DNA of 55,718 nucleotides from DASWIP01 sp036397635 (GCA_036397635.1 DASWIP010000068.1:1-55718); one strand, 5' to 3'. Shown: positions 1 through 8,539, counted from the first letter of the stretch. Program-made: numbers and translations. Notes: generated by a model from the sequence alone, not told the origin.

Positions 1-83
1 CGATGCTTTCGTCAGGCCGGGGACGACTCCTGCGCCGCGTGCCGAGCTAGTCGACGAAGATTCCTTGGGGTCGCACTAGTCAG

Positions 84-173
84 CGGAGGCGGAAGGAATC
101 GAACCCACCAGCGACCTTTCGACCGCTCACCGGTTTTGAAGACCGGGAGGGACACCAGCCCCCATTCGCCTCC
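84..173 (-). tRNA. selC: tRNA-Sec (UCA anticodon)
   Basis: Read on the minus strand this folds as a class II-like tRNA. The acceptor stem starts GGAGGCG and closes with CGCCTCC. A five-pair G-rich D stem is followed by an anticodon arm with loop CTTCAAA (anticodon TCA, which reads UGA), a long variable arm (AGCGGTC, GAAA loop, GGTCGCT) and a T loop TTCGATT. The UCA anticodon plus the long variable arm identifies selenocysteine tRNA. The discriminator base is G and no CCA is encoded. The acceptor/T branch reads as 7+5 pairs with one T-T mismatch, not the usual bacterial 8+5. The genome should therefore encode SelA, SelB and SelD, but none lies in this window. Confidence 0.9.
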
Positions 174-179
174 GCGCGC

Positions 180-209
180 ATGGTAGTCGGGCCGGCATCA
201 ACGCCCCAA
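180..209 (-). promoter_or_regulatory. Possible promoter of tRNA-Sec
   Basis: On the minus strand a TTGGGG hexamer (209-204) and a TACCAT hexamer (185-180) are 18 bases apart. The expected start point, about 7 bases past TACCAT, falls on or next to the first base of the tRNA (173). Box matches are modest. Confidence 0.35.
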
Positions 210-263
210 TGCGCGCGCCGATGCCTCGCCTGCGACGGGCGGCGATGCCTCAGGGGCGCGCAA

Positions 264-322
264 CTGCTCGAGCGGATCAGCGTCCCGTCCGCTCGTCCGG
301 ATCAGCGTCTCAGCTGCTCGAG
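264..322. repeat. Short repeats downstream of the GYD gene
   Basis: CGGATCAGCGTC occurs at 273-284 and 298-309, and CTGCTCGAG at 264-272 and 314-322. They begin within a few bases of the stop codon of the GYD-domain gene and are one of several post-stop repeat clusters in the window. Confidence 0.6.
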
Positions 323-326
323 TCGG

Positions 327-647
327 CTAACGCCCCGGTGCGGTGTAGTCGACGGCCTTGTGTGTCGCTTGGTCGATCTCCTCGGGTGTCAGGAGCACGA
401 TGGTGCTGACGCCGACGGCACCGCTGCTCGACACGGTCAGTGCTGCGGCAGCGGCGGTGACTTGGTCGGGCAGGTCGGCGATGACGAATACGTCGTCCTC
501 GCCGAACGCGAAGTACATGGCCTCGAGCCGGCCGCCGACGCTTTGGAGCAGCTTCTCAACGGCCGCGCGCCTGGCGGTCCCGCCGTCCTTGAGCAAGCCT
601 TGCGCTCCATCGGCCGTGTATCGGGCCTTCAGCATGTATCGCGGCAT
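327..647 (-). CDS. GYD domain protein
   Basis: A 106-residue soluble protein beginning MPRYMLKARYTADG, with later segments EAMYFAFGEDDVFVIADLP and VSTIVLLTPEEID. This matches the small GYD family of ferredoxin-like-fold proteins, usually about 95-105 residues, whose biochemical role is unsettled. The ATG at 647 was chosen because AGGAGA lies just upstream and the homologous region starts there; an upstream in-frame start would add 22 low-complexity residues. It is alone between the Sec tRNA and the phosphoesterase gene. Family assignment is by sequence character; function is unknown. Confidence 0.75.
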   Translation of the reverse strand: MPRYMLKARYTADGAQGLLKDGGTARRAAVEKLLQSVGGRLEAMYFAFGEDDVFVIADLPDQVTAAAAALTVSSSGAVGVSTIVLLTPEEIDQATHKAVDYTAPGR

Positions 648-772
648 GCCCTTCTCCTTTCGCTCGCCTCCACCGGCGCGCGATCGGCCGCGCCGGTGCT
701 CGGAGGCGAGCATCCTCCCGACAGGCCCGTGAGGTCAAGGGACAAAGCGGACGCGCGTTCTGTGGGCACCCC

Positions 773-820
773 CAGGCCGCGCGCGAAGACTCAGGCCGCG
801 CGCGAAGACTCAGGCCGCGC
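773..820. repeat. 19-bp repeat copying a gene's 3' end
   Basis: A 19-bp unit containing CAGGCCGCGCGCGAAGACT is present twice in tandem (773-791, 792-810), and a partial third copy runs into the end of the phosphoesterase gene. In the coding direction the unit includes the last codons and the TGA. Confidence 0.85.
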
Positions 821-2657
821 GGACCGTGGCGCTCGCGTTGCCGCCGCTCGGGACGGCCAGCTGCACCTTCACATCGGTGATCCCGTCCACCGTTCTCGTC
901 CACAGCACCGTCCCACCGTCCACCACCGCATCGTCGGCGTCGATCGAAAGCACCACCTCGACGGTGATGTCAACGAGCAGCTCGTTGGTGACCATGTAGA
1001 CGAAACCATAAGGCTCATCGTCGTCGGTGCCCGCGTAGCTGCTCGCGTCGATGAAATACGACGGGTAGCTGAAGACGCCGTACTCGGCCTGGGTCTCGCT
1101 CCAGCGCTCGGGCCGTTCCGCATGCGCATCCAGGAACTCGCGCGTCGCCGGATAGCCGAAGTCCTGCGGGTCGTAGCCTCCGGCCGCCTGCTCATCGAGC
1201 ACCCCGAACCGGTAGCCCCAGTAGCTCCCTTGGCCCCAGTCCGGTCCTTTGAGCACCGAGGACACGGTGGTCGTGGTCACGAACGCGGGACCGTGCGAGG
1301 GCTCGTGGATGATCGCCCCGAGCACCTCCTGCGACCACGAGTCGTCCAGCGTGTCGTCACGATGCAGGTAATGCAGGTCGCCGTGCGGTCCCCGCCGGCC
1401 GTTGGTCTCGACCACGTTTCCCTCGTGGTAACGCGCGACGCGATCCTCGTGCGTGTGGCCGGCGAAATGCACACCCACATCCAGATCGGCGAGCAGGTCG
1501 CGGGTCTCGAGCCGGTTCTTGCCCGGCCACGGGTGGCGCGCCCTGATCCACGACGGGTCGTGATGCGCGAAGGTCACGATCTGGCCCTCGGGGGCGCGCG
1601 CACGGTACGCGTCGAGATCATCGACGAGCCACGCGAACTGCTCGTCGTCGATCTGGCCGCCTGCTCGCGTCGAGAACTCATCGTCCTCATCGAACGGCTC
1701 GCGTTGATGGTCCTCCCAGTCGAACGTGTTGAGTCCGATCAGGTGCATGTTCGAGCCGACGTCGATGCTGTAATACAGAGGCCCGAAGTACAGCGGCCAC
1801 AGCTCCTTGCCGTCGGTCGTGTGCGGCCGGTCCGTGTCGTCGTAGTCGAAGTCGTACAGATCGTGATTGCCCGGGCTCATGTACGCGGGAACCTTCAACC
1901 GCGACAGGATCCGATACGCGTCCTCGTACTCGACGTTGAACGGACGTGGGTAGATCGCGAACGTCAGATCGCCGGCGACCAACACGAAGTCGGGTTGCAG
2001 CAGGTTGATCTCCTCGATGGCGCGCCCCAACGCCGCCCACCGGTCTTCGTCCATCGGGTTGCCGATCGTCTTCATCGTCTTGTCGAGCAGCGAGTCGGGC
2101 GAGCCCGTCGCCAGCAGATCCTCCGCGCCTTCCTGCACCGGACGAGGGTCGCCGACCGACGGGTCGGCGAGGATAACGAAGGTGAAGTCCTCGGGATACT
2201 CGTCGATGACTTTGACCGCCCGATGCTGCGTGTCGGTCTCGCTGCCGTAGGAGACGCTCAGGTCGTACAGATCCTCGACGAAGGCGCCACCGAAGGCCGG
2301 GACCGAGAAGCTGAGGGCGTGCACGGTACGGCCGGGCCACAATCGGCTCGGTGCGCCGGTCTCGCTGCCGGTCGGCGTCAGCGAGATGGGCGCGCGCGCC
2401 TGCCCGAAGCTCGCGAGCAGCTCTGCGGTGACCTCGACGTCGGTCGAGGATCCGGCCAGCTCGGGATCCAGCTCCACACGCAACGTCGATCCGTCCGTGA
2501 CGATCGCCGGTTGCGAATGCAACGGAGAGAGGATGGCCCTGATCTTGGGGAACACGTCGGGAAGCACCGGAACGTCGTGCTCCGCACGCACGCCGGCTCC
2601 GCCGAGGATCCCCACGAATACTGCGACACCGACGATCGCCTTCCATGACTTGTGCAT
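810..2657 (-). CDS. Secreted metallophosphoesterase (calcineurin-like)
   Basis: A 615-residue protein with an N-terminal signal peptide (about residues 1-25). The metallophosphatase blocks are GD in VLVAGDLTF (about 226-234), GNHD (263-266), FAHHDP (about 363-368) and HFAGHTHE (about 397-404). The first metal block, normally DxH, reads ADPS at 164-167, so the usual histidine is missing. About 160 residues before the catalytic domain and 200 after it probably form beta-rich domains. It is expected to hydrolyse phosphoester substrates outside the cell; the substrate is unknown. The ATG at 2657 has a G-rich ribosome site. An open frame continues far upstream but overlaps the divergent gene and was ignored. 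Confidence 0.85.
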   Translation of the reverse strand: MHKSWKAIVGVAVFVGILGGAGVRAEHDVPVLPDVFPKIRAILSPLHSQPAIVTDGSTLRVELDPELAGSSTDVEVTAELLASFGQARAPISLTPTGSETGAPSRLWPGRTVHALSFSVPAFGGAFVEDLYDLSVSYGSETDTQHRAVKVIDEYPEDFTFVILADPSVGDPRPVQEGAEDLLATGSPDSLLDKTMKTIGNPMDEDRWAALGRAIEEINLLQPDFVLVAGDLTFAIYPRPFNVEYEDAYRILSRLKVPAYMSPGNHDLYDFDYDDTDRPHTTDGKELWPLYFGPLYYSIDVGSNMHLIGLNTFDWEDHQREPFDEDDEFSTRAGGQIDDEQFAWLVDDLDAYRARAPEGQIVTFAHHDPSWIRARHPWPGKNRLETRDLLADLDVGVHFAGHTHEDRVARYHEGNVVETNGRRGPHGDLHYLHRDDTLDDSWSQEVLGAIIHEPSHGPAFVTTTTVSSVLKGPDWGQGSYWGYRFGVLDEQAAGGYDPQDFGYPATREFLDAHAERPERWSETQAEYGVFSYPSYFIDASSYAGTDDDEPYGFVYMVTNELLVDITVEVVLSIDADDAVVDGGTVLWTRTVDGITDVKVQLAVPSGGNASATVRAA

Positions 2658-2762
2658 GACCCCCCCTGCTCGCTCGCTACCGGCTTCGCCCTCGGGGAGC
2701 GGTTCCCTGCCGCCGGTCGGCGATAACGCGCTAGCATCAGGCTGCGAGAGGGGGGATCCGGC

Positions 2763-3980
2763 GTGCGTCGAGCCTGGCTGACCTGTGTCGTCGCGCTGCT
2801 CGCGACGGGAATTGCGCGCGCGGCCGAACCGCAACCGCCGGCTCTCGGCGTCGGCGACAGCGCCTTCTGGACCGGGCAGCTCGGCACCGTCTATCAGATC
2901 GACATCCAACAAGAGGGTTGGCGCCTGCGCGTCGGGATCGATCATGCGACCGTCGGTGACGTGTTCACCGTGACGCTCACCGACCCCCTCGGGGCGAGCA
3001 GCTCGTTCACCCCGGGCTCTGGCCTCTACTCGGCCGAGCAGCTCCGCCTCGCACCCGCACAAGGCCTCTGGACCGTGCGGGTTGAAGCCGACGGTGTGCG
3101 CGACCCCCGGTTCCGGATGCGCGCGAAGCTCGAGGCTGCACCTGCTGAACCGACCGGCGAGCCAGAACCATTGTTGCCGAACCTGCAGGCGCTCCCGCCG
3201 TATGACATGGGTTTCGTGACGCCGATCTCGAACGGGCTGCAGGGCGGCGCGCCGATGGGCGCGCAGCTGCCCGGCGGTCGTCTGAACTGTCACGCCGAGG
3301 AGGTCGTCGAAGAGGCCGCGGTTCGCTGCTTGCGCATGACCTTCGGCGTGCGCAACACCGGCGACGGTCCGATGCAGCTCCACTATCCGGGCGGCGCGCC
3401 GCTTGACCGCGTGTTGTTCCAGCGCGTGCGCTGGACCGACGGGTCGTACATCGACCGTGAGGCCGGGCGCGCGGTGTGGCACAAGACGCACGCGCACTAT
3501 CACCACGATCAGGCGATCGGCATGCAGCTGCTCGCGGCCGACATCGAAACGCGCACGCTGACTCCTGCCGGGGCCGAGCATCGCAAGGGCTTCGCGCATC
3601 GCGACGAGCTGCTCCGCGAATGGTGGCGGTTCTATCCCACCTGGCCCTCGTATGGGTTTGGCTTGGCCGCAGGGTGGGGTGACTTCTACGAATGGGATCG
3701 CCCGGGGAACTACATCGACTTCGGTACCAACGGCGACGGGCACTACGTGATCCGCATGACCGCCGATCCGGTGGGCGGCATCCTCGAGAGCAACGAGGAC
3801 GACAACGCGTCGTACACGTTCTTCCGCGTCACCGGCGAGCAGGTCGAGGTGCTCGAGACGGGACGAGGCGCCGACCCGTGGGACCCCTGCAAGATCGTGA
3901 TGCCGGTCGGCGCCGAGCCAGACGACGGGCCACCGGACCCGGGCGCGCGGCCCGAGAGCTGCTCGCCGGACACGATCTAG
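2763..3980 (+). CDS. Secreted lysyl oxidase-like copper protein
   Basis: A 405-residue protein with a signal peptide (cut near ARA-AEP, about residue 21). A beta-rich N-terminal domain is followed by a lysyl-oxidase-type catalytic region. The histidine motif WHKTHAHYHHD (239-249) resembles the copper-binding WxWHxCHxHYH of lysyl oxidases; GPMQLHYPGG lies before it. Lysyl oxidases convert peptidyl lysine to allysine using copper and a lysyl-tyrosyl quinone; whether the quinone residues are present was not resolved. The GTG start follows a GGGGGGAT ribosome site. The gene is divergent from the phosphoesterase and upstream of a cell-wall-anchored propeller. Confidence 0.75.
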   Translation: MRRAWLTCVVALLATGIARAAEPQPPALGVGDSAFWTGQLGTVYQIDIQQEGWRLRVGIDHATVGDVFTVTLTDPLGASSSFTPGSGLYSAEQLRLAPAQGLWTVRVEADGVRDPRFRMRAKLEAAPAEPTGEPEPLLPNLQALPPYDMGFVTPISNGLQGGAPMGAQLPGGRLNCHAEEVVEEAAVRCLRMTFGVRNTGDGPMQLHYPGGAPLDRVLFQRVRWTDGSYIDREAGRAVWHKTHAHYHHDQAIGMQLLAADIETRTLTPAGAEHRKGFAHRDELLREWWRFYPTWPSYGFGLAAGWGDFYEWDRPGNYIDFGTNGDGHYVIRMTADPVGGILESNEDDNASYTFFRVTGEQVEVLETGRGADPWDPCKIVMPVGAEPDDGPPDPGARPESCSPDTI

Positions 3981-4064
3981 GCCCCACCTGGACACACCGG
4001 TTCGAATCCGGACAGGATTGGGCATATCCGAAGTCGAAGACCAGTGAAACAGAAGGGAGTTCTC

Positions 4065-5510
4065 GTGGCTCGTCTGGCTTGGATCATTGCGGCGCTGCTG
4101 GTGCTGTCGGTCGCGGTGCCCGCCGCCGCCGACCACAACAACGACCTCCACTCGCCCAACATGGGGTTGGTCGGCAACTTCACGGACGCGGCCACCTATT
4201 CCGACGGCTCCGACATCGCGTTCTGGGGCGATCTCGCGATCTTCGGCAACCTGGATCCGGGTGGGTTCAGGGTGCTCGACATCTCCGATCCCACCGCGCC
4301 CAAGGAGATCGGCCAGTTCGCGTGCCCCGGCTCGCAGAGCGACGTCTCGGTATGGGAGGACCTCGTGTTCGTGTCCGTCGACTCGACCCTGACCGGCCCC
4401 AACTGCGGCGACGGGTCGGCCGGGCAGACGGCGGTCGCGCAAGGTCAGGTGTGGGAAGGTATCCGCATCGTGTCGATCGCCGATCCCGCGGACCCGGTCT
4501 ACCTCGCATCGGTCGACACCGATTGCGGTTCGCATACACACACGCTCGTGCCCGACACGGCGAACGACCGCGTGCTGTTGTATGTGCTGTCGTATCCGCT
4601 GACCGAGCACGGCGTCGAATGCAACGTGGTCGGGCACCGCAAGATATCGGTGATCGAGGTGCCGCTCGACGACCCGACCGCCGCGAAGGTCGTCTCGACG
4701 CCGAGCGTCTCGCCGGCGATCGGGTGTCACGACGTCACCGTGTTCATGCCCGAGAAGCTCGCCGCCGCCGCCTGTCTCACCGAGTCCCAGATCTGGGACA
4801 TCAGCGATCCCGTCAACCCGACGATCCTGTCGCACATCGTGAACCCGCTGATCAACATCCACCATTCCGCTGCGTTCTCATGGGACGGGGACACGGTCGT
4901 GCTCGGCGACGAGCTCGGCGGCGCGGCGGCCGCCGCAGGATGCCTGACCGACGGGAATGCGCCGCTGGGCGCGCTGTGGTTCTACGACGTCTCGAACCCC
5001 GCGAGCCCGGCGATGCGCGGCTCGTTCGTGATCCCCGGGACGAGGGTGACGCTGGAGTGCACGGCGCACAACTTCAACATCATCCCGCTGCCGGGCGACC
5101 GCGACATCCTGGTGTCGGCCTGGTACACGGGCGGAACGACCATCGTCGACTTCACCGATCCCGCGAACCCCGAGCAGATCGGTTTCTACATCCCCAGCGA
5201 GGGCGCGCCGGGGAACTCGTGGTCGTCGTATTGGTACAACGGATACATCTACGCGAACAACCTCGGGGATCGCGGCATCGACGTGCTGCGCCTCGAGGAT
5301 GCGCTTGTTGCGAACGCGCTCGCGCTGCCGCACCTGAACGCACAGGTGCAGGAAGGCTTGCCGGCTCCGAAGTCCTCGGGAGGCGGGACGCAGGTCCGCG
5401 GACGGCGCCAGGTGTTGCCGCGCACGGGCGCGGGAGCGTGGTACGCGGCGGGGCTCGCGTTGCTCGCCGCGGCCGGCGTGTTACGCCGGCTGCTCCGCGG
5501 ATCGTCCTGA
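4065..5510 (+). CDS. LPXTG-anchored LVIVD-repeat surface protein
   Basis: A 481-residue protein with a signal peptide (AAVPAAADHN). Repeats such as FRVLDISDPTAPKEIG, IRIVSIADPADPVYL, IWDISDPVNPTIL and LWFYDVSNPASPAM are the LVIVD type, predicted to fold as a beta-propeller. The C-terminus has a sortase signal: LPRTG (about 451-455), a hydrophobic stretch and RRLLRGSS. It should therefore be linked to the cell wall. GTG 4065 was preferred over GTG 4044 because GGGAG sits five bases before it. No sortase is in the window. The function of LVIVD proteins is unknown; the gene follows the lysyl-oxidase-like gene. Confidence 0.8.
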   Translation: MARLAWIIAALLVLSVAVPAAADHNNDLHSPNMGLVGNFTDAATYSDGSDIAFWGDLAIFGNLDPGGFRVLDISDPTAPKEIGQFACPGSQSDVSVWEDLVFVSVDSTLTGPNCGDGSAGQTAVAQGQVWEGIRIVSIADPADPVYLASVDTDCGSHTHTLVPDTANDRVLLYVLSYPLTEHGVECNVVGHRKISVIEVPLDDPTAAKVVSTPSVSPAIGCHDVTVFMPEKLAAAACLTESQIWDISDPVNPTILSHIVNPLINIHHSAAFSWDGDTVVLGDELGGAAAAAGCLTDGNAPLGALWFYDVSNPASPAMRGSFVIPGTRVTLECTAHNFNIIPLPGDRDILVSAWYTGGTTIVDFTDPANPEQIGFYIPSEGAPGNSWSSYWYNGYIYANNLGDRGIDVLRLEDALVANALALPHLNAQVQEGLPAPKSSGGGTQVRGRRQVLPRTGAGAWYAAGLALLAAAGVLRRLLRGSS

Positions 5511-5826
5511 ATCGAGACATCTCCTCGTACTGATGAGAGGTCCTCGTACGACCGACGGGGCGGGGGCGAAGAGCGGGGGCAAAGAAGTTGTCGAGGAAAA
5601 GAGTTAGGGAGAAGGGCGGCTAACAAATCGCGCTCTGCCTCTCGGGCTCTATGTCCCGAGTGCGCCTCCCGCGGCTGACCGCGCGTGGGTACCGCACTTC
5701 TCCCTACACGACGACCATAGCACCCGGCCGAGCGCGCGCCAAGGGTACAAGGCGAAAGATCGTGAATGCGTTCTCAAGCGTCGCGCGCGGGCTGATGCTC
5801 CCGAGGGCGGATGTGGTTCCGGGATC

Positions 5827-5860
5827 GTGTGCGTGTGCAACCCGAACAGCACACGCACAC
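5827..5860. repeat. Perfect 12-bp hairpin, purine-pyrimidine alternating
   Basis: GTGTGCGTGTGC (5827-5838) and GCACACGCACAC (5849-5860) form a perfect inverted repeat around a 10-base loop. CCCGGCGGCGGGC follows 21 bases later. The same arms and the same downstream palindrome recur at 15683-15751. No T-run follows on either strand, so it is not a classical intrinsic terminator. Confidence 0.85.
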
Positions 5861-5891
5861 AACTCCGGAGAGCGACTATCGCCCGGCGGCG

Positions 5892-5990
5892 GGCGTGATC
5901 GAGCCGCTCGGCGTGCTTAGGCCACAGCTCGGCGTGATCGAGCCGCTCGGCGTGCTTAGGCCACGGCTCAGCGTGATCGAGCCGTTCGGC
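5892..5990. repeat. 39-bp tandem repeat after the HAD gene
   Basis: Two 39-bp copies (5892-5930, 5931-5969), differing at one base near the end, plus a partial third copy (5970-5990). All contain GCGTGATCGAGCCG. They lie directly downstream of the stop codon of the minus-strand HAD gene. Confidence 0.85.
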
Positions 5991-6001
5991 CAGATCGGGG
6001 G

Positions 6002-6802
6002 CTAGGCTGCAGCGTCCCGATCGCCGAAGCGCCGGAGGGCAGCCCACGCGAGGCCGGCGCCGAGCAGCATCGCCAGCGCGATCGACGCCACCGGCGACGG
6101 CCGGGGCACGCTCCCCACGATCCGGTTCCGCAGCGTGATCGGGTGCTTGAACTCCAGCATCACCCAGTCGCGCTCGGCCGCCACCGCGCGCAGCTCGCGG
6201 TCCGGGTTCACGACGTGGGGATGCCCAACGGCCTCCAGCATGGGCAGGTCGGTGATCGAGTCCGAATACGCGAACGACTCGGCAAGGTCGATGCCGTACC
6301 GCTCGGCGTGCTCAAGGATCGCCGTCGCTTTGTGCTCGCCGAAGGCATAGAACTCCAGTTCGCCCGTATAGCGGCCCTCTCCATCCACCTTCGGGCGGGT
6401 CGCGATGAAATGCGGGACACCCAGATGCTCGGCCAACGGTTTGACGATCTCCTCGCCCGAGGAGGACACGATGTACACGCGGCGGCCGGCGGAGCGATGC
6501 TCGGCGATAAGGGCCAGCGCCTCGGAGTAGATGACCGGCTCGATGATCTCGTTGATGGTCTGGCGGACCAAGGCCTCGATCTTCGCCTTCTCCCAGCCTT
6601 TGGTCAGCTCTAGCAGCGCGGTCCGCAGCTTCTCCATCTTGTCCTCGTCGGCCCCGATCAACTGGTAGACGAGCTGGGCGTAGACCCCCTTCAGCACCTG
6701 GGTGCGGCTGATCAGCCCCTCGCGCAGGAACGGCCTCCCGAACGCCAGGGTCGAGGACCGGGCGATCACGGTCTTGTCCAGGTCGAAGAACGCGGCTTCC
6801 AT
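6002..6802 (-). CDS. HAD-IB family hydrolase, membrane-anchored
   Basis: A 266-residue haloacid dehalogenase-type phosphatase of the SerB-like IB subfamily. Motif I is FFDLDKTV (about 5-12, nucleophile Asp then Asp), motif II the serine-rich VSSSGEE, and motif IV YSDSITDLPML. A basic residue for motif III is probable in GEHKATAIL. The C-terminus carries one hydrophobic helix ending WAALRR, which suggests the catalytic domain is held on the inner face of the membrane. Relatives remove phosphate from small metabolites or lipid precursors; the substrate is not visible. ATG 6802 is the first residue of the conserved domain; no clear ribosome site precedes it, so a start a few codons upstream remains possible. 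Confidence 0.85.
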   Translation of the reverse strand: MEAAFFDLDKTVIARSSTLAFGRPFLREGLISRTQVLKGVYAQLVYQLIGADEDKMEKLRTALLELTKGWEKAKIEALVRQTINEIIEPVIYSEALALIAEHRSAGRRVYIVSSSGEEIVKPLAEHLGVPHFIATRPKVDGEGRYTGELEFYAFGEHKATAILEHAERYGIDLAESFAYSDSITDLPMLEAVGHPHVVNPDRELRAVAAERDWVMLEFKHPITLRNRIVGSVPRPSPVASIALAMLLGAGLAWAALRRFGDRDAAA

Positions 6803-6952
6803 GGCGATCACGATGGTACGCGGCGCCGTCGGATCGCGCGCGCGCATGGGGAGGAATCGGGCTCCGCGGTGTCGAAAGCGACCGGTTGGTAGGAACTGCT
6901 CGCGCGGGCATCCCCCCGGACGCCGCGGCGCGACCTCGAGCAGGAGGCTTCG

Positions 6953-8539
6953 ATGAGAGCACGGATCGCGCTGGTCCTCGCGGCAGTCGCCATCGCTTCC
7001 ACGGCCGGCATGCCGGCTGGGGCGGAAGTCGTGCCCGGGTGCGCAGACCCCGACCATGCCGGAGGAGACTGGCCGACTTACGGCCATGACCTTTCCAACA
7101 CTCGCAGCCAGCCGAACGAGGACACGATCGATGCCTCCAACGTGGGCTCGCTCGGCGCCGCGTGGGTCTTCAACCCCAGCAACCACGTCCTCAACGGCGG
7201 CGGCTTTTCGAACACCCCGATCGTCGCGGACGGCTGCGTGTACCTGGCGACCAACACCGGGTACGTCTTCTCCCTCAACGCCGACACCGGCCAGATGAAC
7301 TGGAACCGGAACTTCGTCGGATCCGGCCAGACGCTGCTCGGCGGGATCATCGTCGGCTCGCCGGTGGTCGCCGACGGCATGGTGTTCGTGGGTGTCAGCC
7401 GTCCGGGCACGCCCTACGTCGCTGCCCTGGACCAGGCCACCGGTGAGGTGCTCTGGGAGTCGACCGTCACCGGTTGGGACGCGGACGACGGCGTCGGCTA
7501 CGACCCCGCGACCGCGCAGAACAACGTGCTGATCAACTCGAGCGCGATCTACTACAACGGCATGATCTTCCAGGGCTTCGCGGGCAACGAGGGCGGGTCC
7601 GTCGCGCGCGGCGGCTTCGCGATCCTCGACGCGTCGCGCGAGTGCACGGCGAGCACGGGCATCGTTTGCAACGCGCCGGGCGGGAGCGGCGGGTCGATCC
7701 TGCGGCACACCTACACCATCGATGACGCCGAGTACGCGGCGGGCTACCGTGGCGCCTCGGTCTGGTGCACCGCGGCGATCGACGCCGACACGCAGCAGAT
7801 CTACGCCTGCGGCGGGAACCCGGCCAGCAAGAAGATCGAGCACCGGTACTCCAACGCGCTGCTCAAGATCGACGGTGACCCGGCGAGCGCGTCGTTCGGC
7901 GAGATCGTCGACGCTTACAAGGGTAACTCCGACCAGTATTTCCCAGGCCTGCATCGCCAGCCCGTCTGCGACAACCTAGGGGACGATGTGGTCGTGGTGT
8001 GGAGCCTGGCGTGCTTGCAGCTCGACCTGGACTTCGGCGCGTCGCCGAACCTGTTCACCAACGCGATCGGTCAGACCATGGTCGGCGCGCTGCAGAAGTC
8101 GGGCGTGTATCACACGATCTTCTCGGACAACATGGAGCAGGAATGGACGCAGGTCGTCGGGGGTCCCTGCGCGGCGTGCAACGCGGCGTCCACGGCGTTC
8201 GACCCCGAGAACGGGCAGATCTTCATGGGGGCCACTCCGGTGGGCCAGATGGTCGCGCTCGAGCATCAACAGGGCCGCTACCAGTGGGTCTCCCCCCTTG
8301 CCGACGGGGTGCATTTCCACGCGACCTCGACGGCGAACGGCGTCGTGTACACGATGGACGGGTACGGGACCCTCAACGCGATCGATGCGGCCACCGGGAT
8401 CCCGATGGCGAAGATACCGTTCATGCAGTACGCGGGAGGGCCGGTCAGCGACACCGGCAGCATCGGGGTCGCGATCGCGCGCAACACCGTCTACGCCGCA
8501 GCCAGCGAGTGGGTCATCGCGTTCCGGCACCCGTCGTGA
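6953..8539 (+). CDS. Secreted PQQ-like beta-propeller protein
   Basis: A 528-residue protein with a signal peptide (cut near GAEVVPG). It carries repeated blades of the quinoprotein type: VYLATNTGYVFSLNADTG, VFVGVSRPGTPYVAALD, VYTMDGYGTLNAIDAATG. An N-terminal DWPTYGHDLSNTR resembles the start of PQQ-dependent alcohol dehydrogenases. It may be a quinoprotein dehydrogenase or a non-catalytic propeller; PQQ ligands were not all assigned. It has no haem motif (CxxCH), so electrons would need a separate acceptor, and the cupredoxin encoded next is a candidate. AGGAGG stands six bases before the ATG. The partner idea is inference. Confidence 0.75.
   Translation: MRARIALVLAAVAIASTAGMPAGAEVVPGCADPDHAGGDWPTYGHDLSNTRSQPNEDTIDASNVGSLGAAWVFNPSNHVLNGGGFSNTPIVADGCVYLATNTGYVFSLNADTGQMNWNRNFVGSGQTLLGGIIVGSPVVADGMVFVGVSRPGTPYVAALDQATGEVLWESTVTGWDADDGVGYDPATAQNNVLINSSAIYYNGMIFQGFAGNEGGSVARGGFAILDASRECTASTGIVCNAPGGSGGSILRHTYTIDDAEYAAGYRGASVWCTAAIDADTQQIYACGGNPASKKIEHRYSNALLKIDGDPASASFGEIVDAYKGNSDQYFPGLHRQPVCDNLGDDVVVVWSLACLQLDLDFGASPNLFTNAIGQTMVGALQKSGVYHTIFSDNMEQEWTQVVGGPCAACNAASTAFDPENGQIFMGATPVGQMVALEHQQGRYQWVSPLADGVHFHATSTANGVVYTMDGYGTLNAIDAATGIPMAKIPFMQYAGGPVSDTGSIGVAIARNTVYAAASEWVIAFRHPS

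Larger units (their letters stand above)
5511..6001. other. Intergenic region between convergent genes
   Basis: This 491-bp stretch has no supported gene. Near 5518-5553 TCCTCGTAC occurs twice. It holds a strong 12-bp hairpin (5827-5860), a GC palindrome CCCGGCGGCGGGC (5882-5894) and a 39-bp tandem repeat (5892-5990). Nothing else was recognised. Confidence 0.7.

Noticed and set aside
3990..4016. T-arm-like GGTTCGAATCC after the lysyl-oxidase-like gene
   Set aside because: Only a T-loop consensus is present; there is no acceptor, D or anticodon arm upstream, where coding sequence lies.
2658..4865. Upstream extension of the phosphoesterase reading frame to 1351 residues
   Set aside because: It lies antisense to the LOX-like and LVIVD genes. 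The part before 2657 lacks domain character, while the signal peptide and ribosome site mark 2657.
5827..5860. Calling the GTGTGC hairpin an intrinsic terminator
   Set aside because: No T-run follows on either strand, and the second copy lies between two minus-strand genes rather than at a convergent junction.
5892..5990. Possible CRISPR-like array
   Set aside because: The copies are contiguous with no unique spacers, and no cas genes are near. The same applies to 55346-55430.
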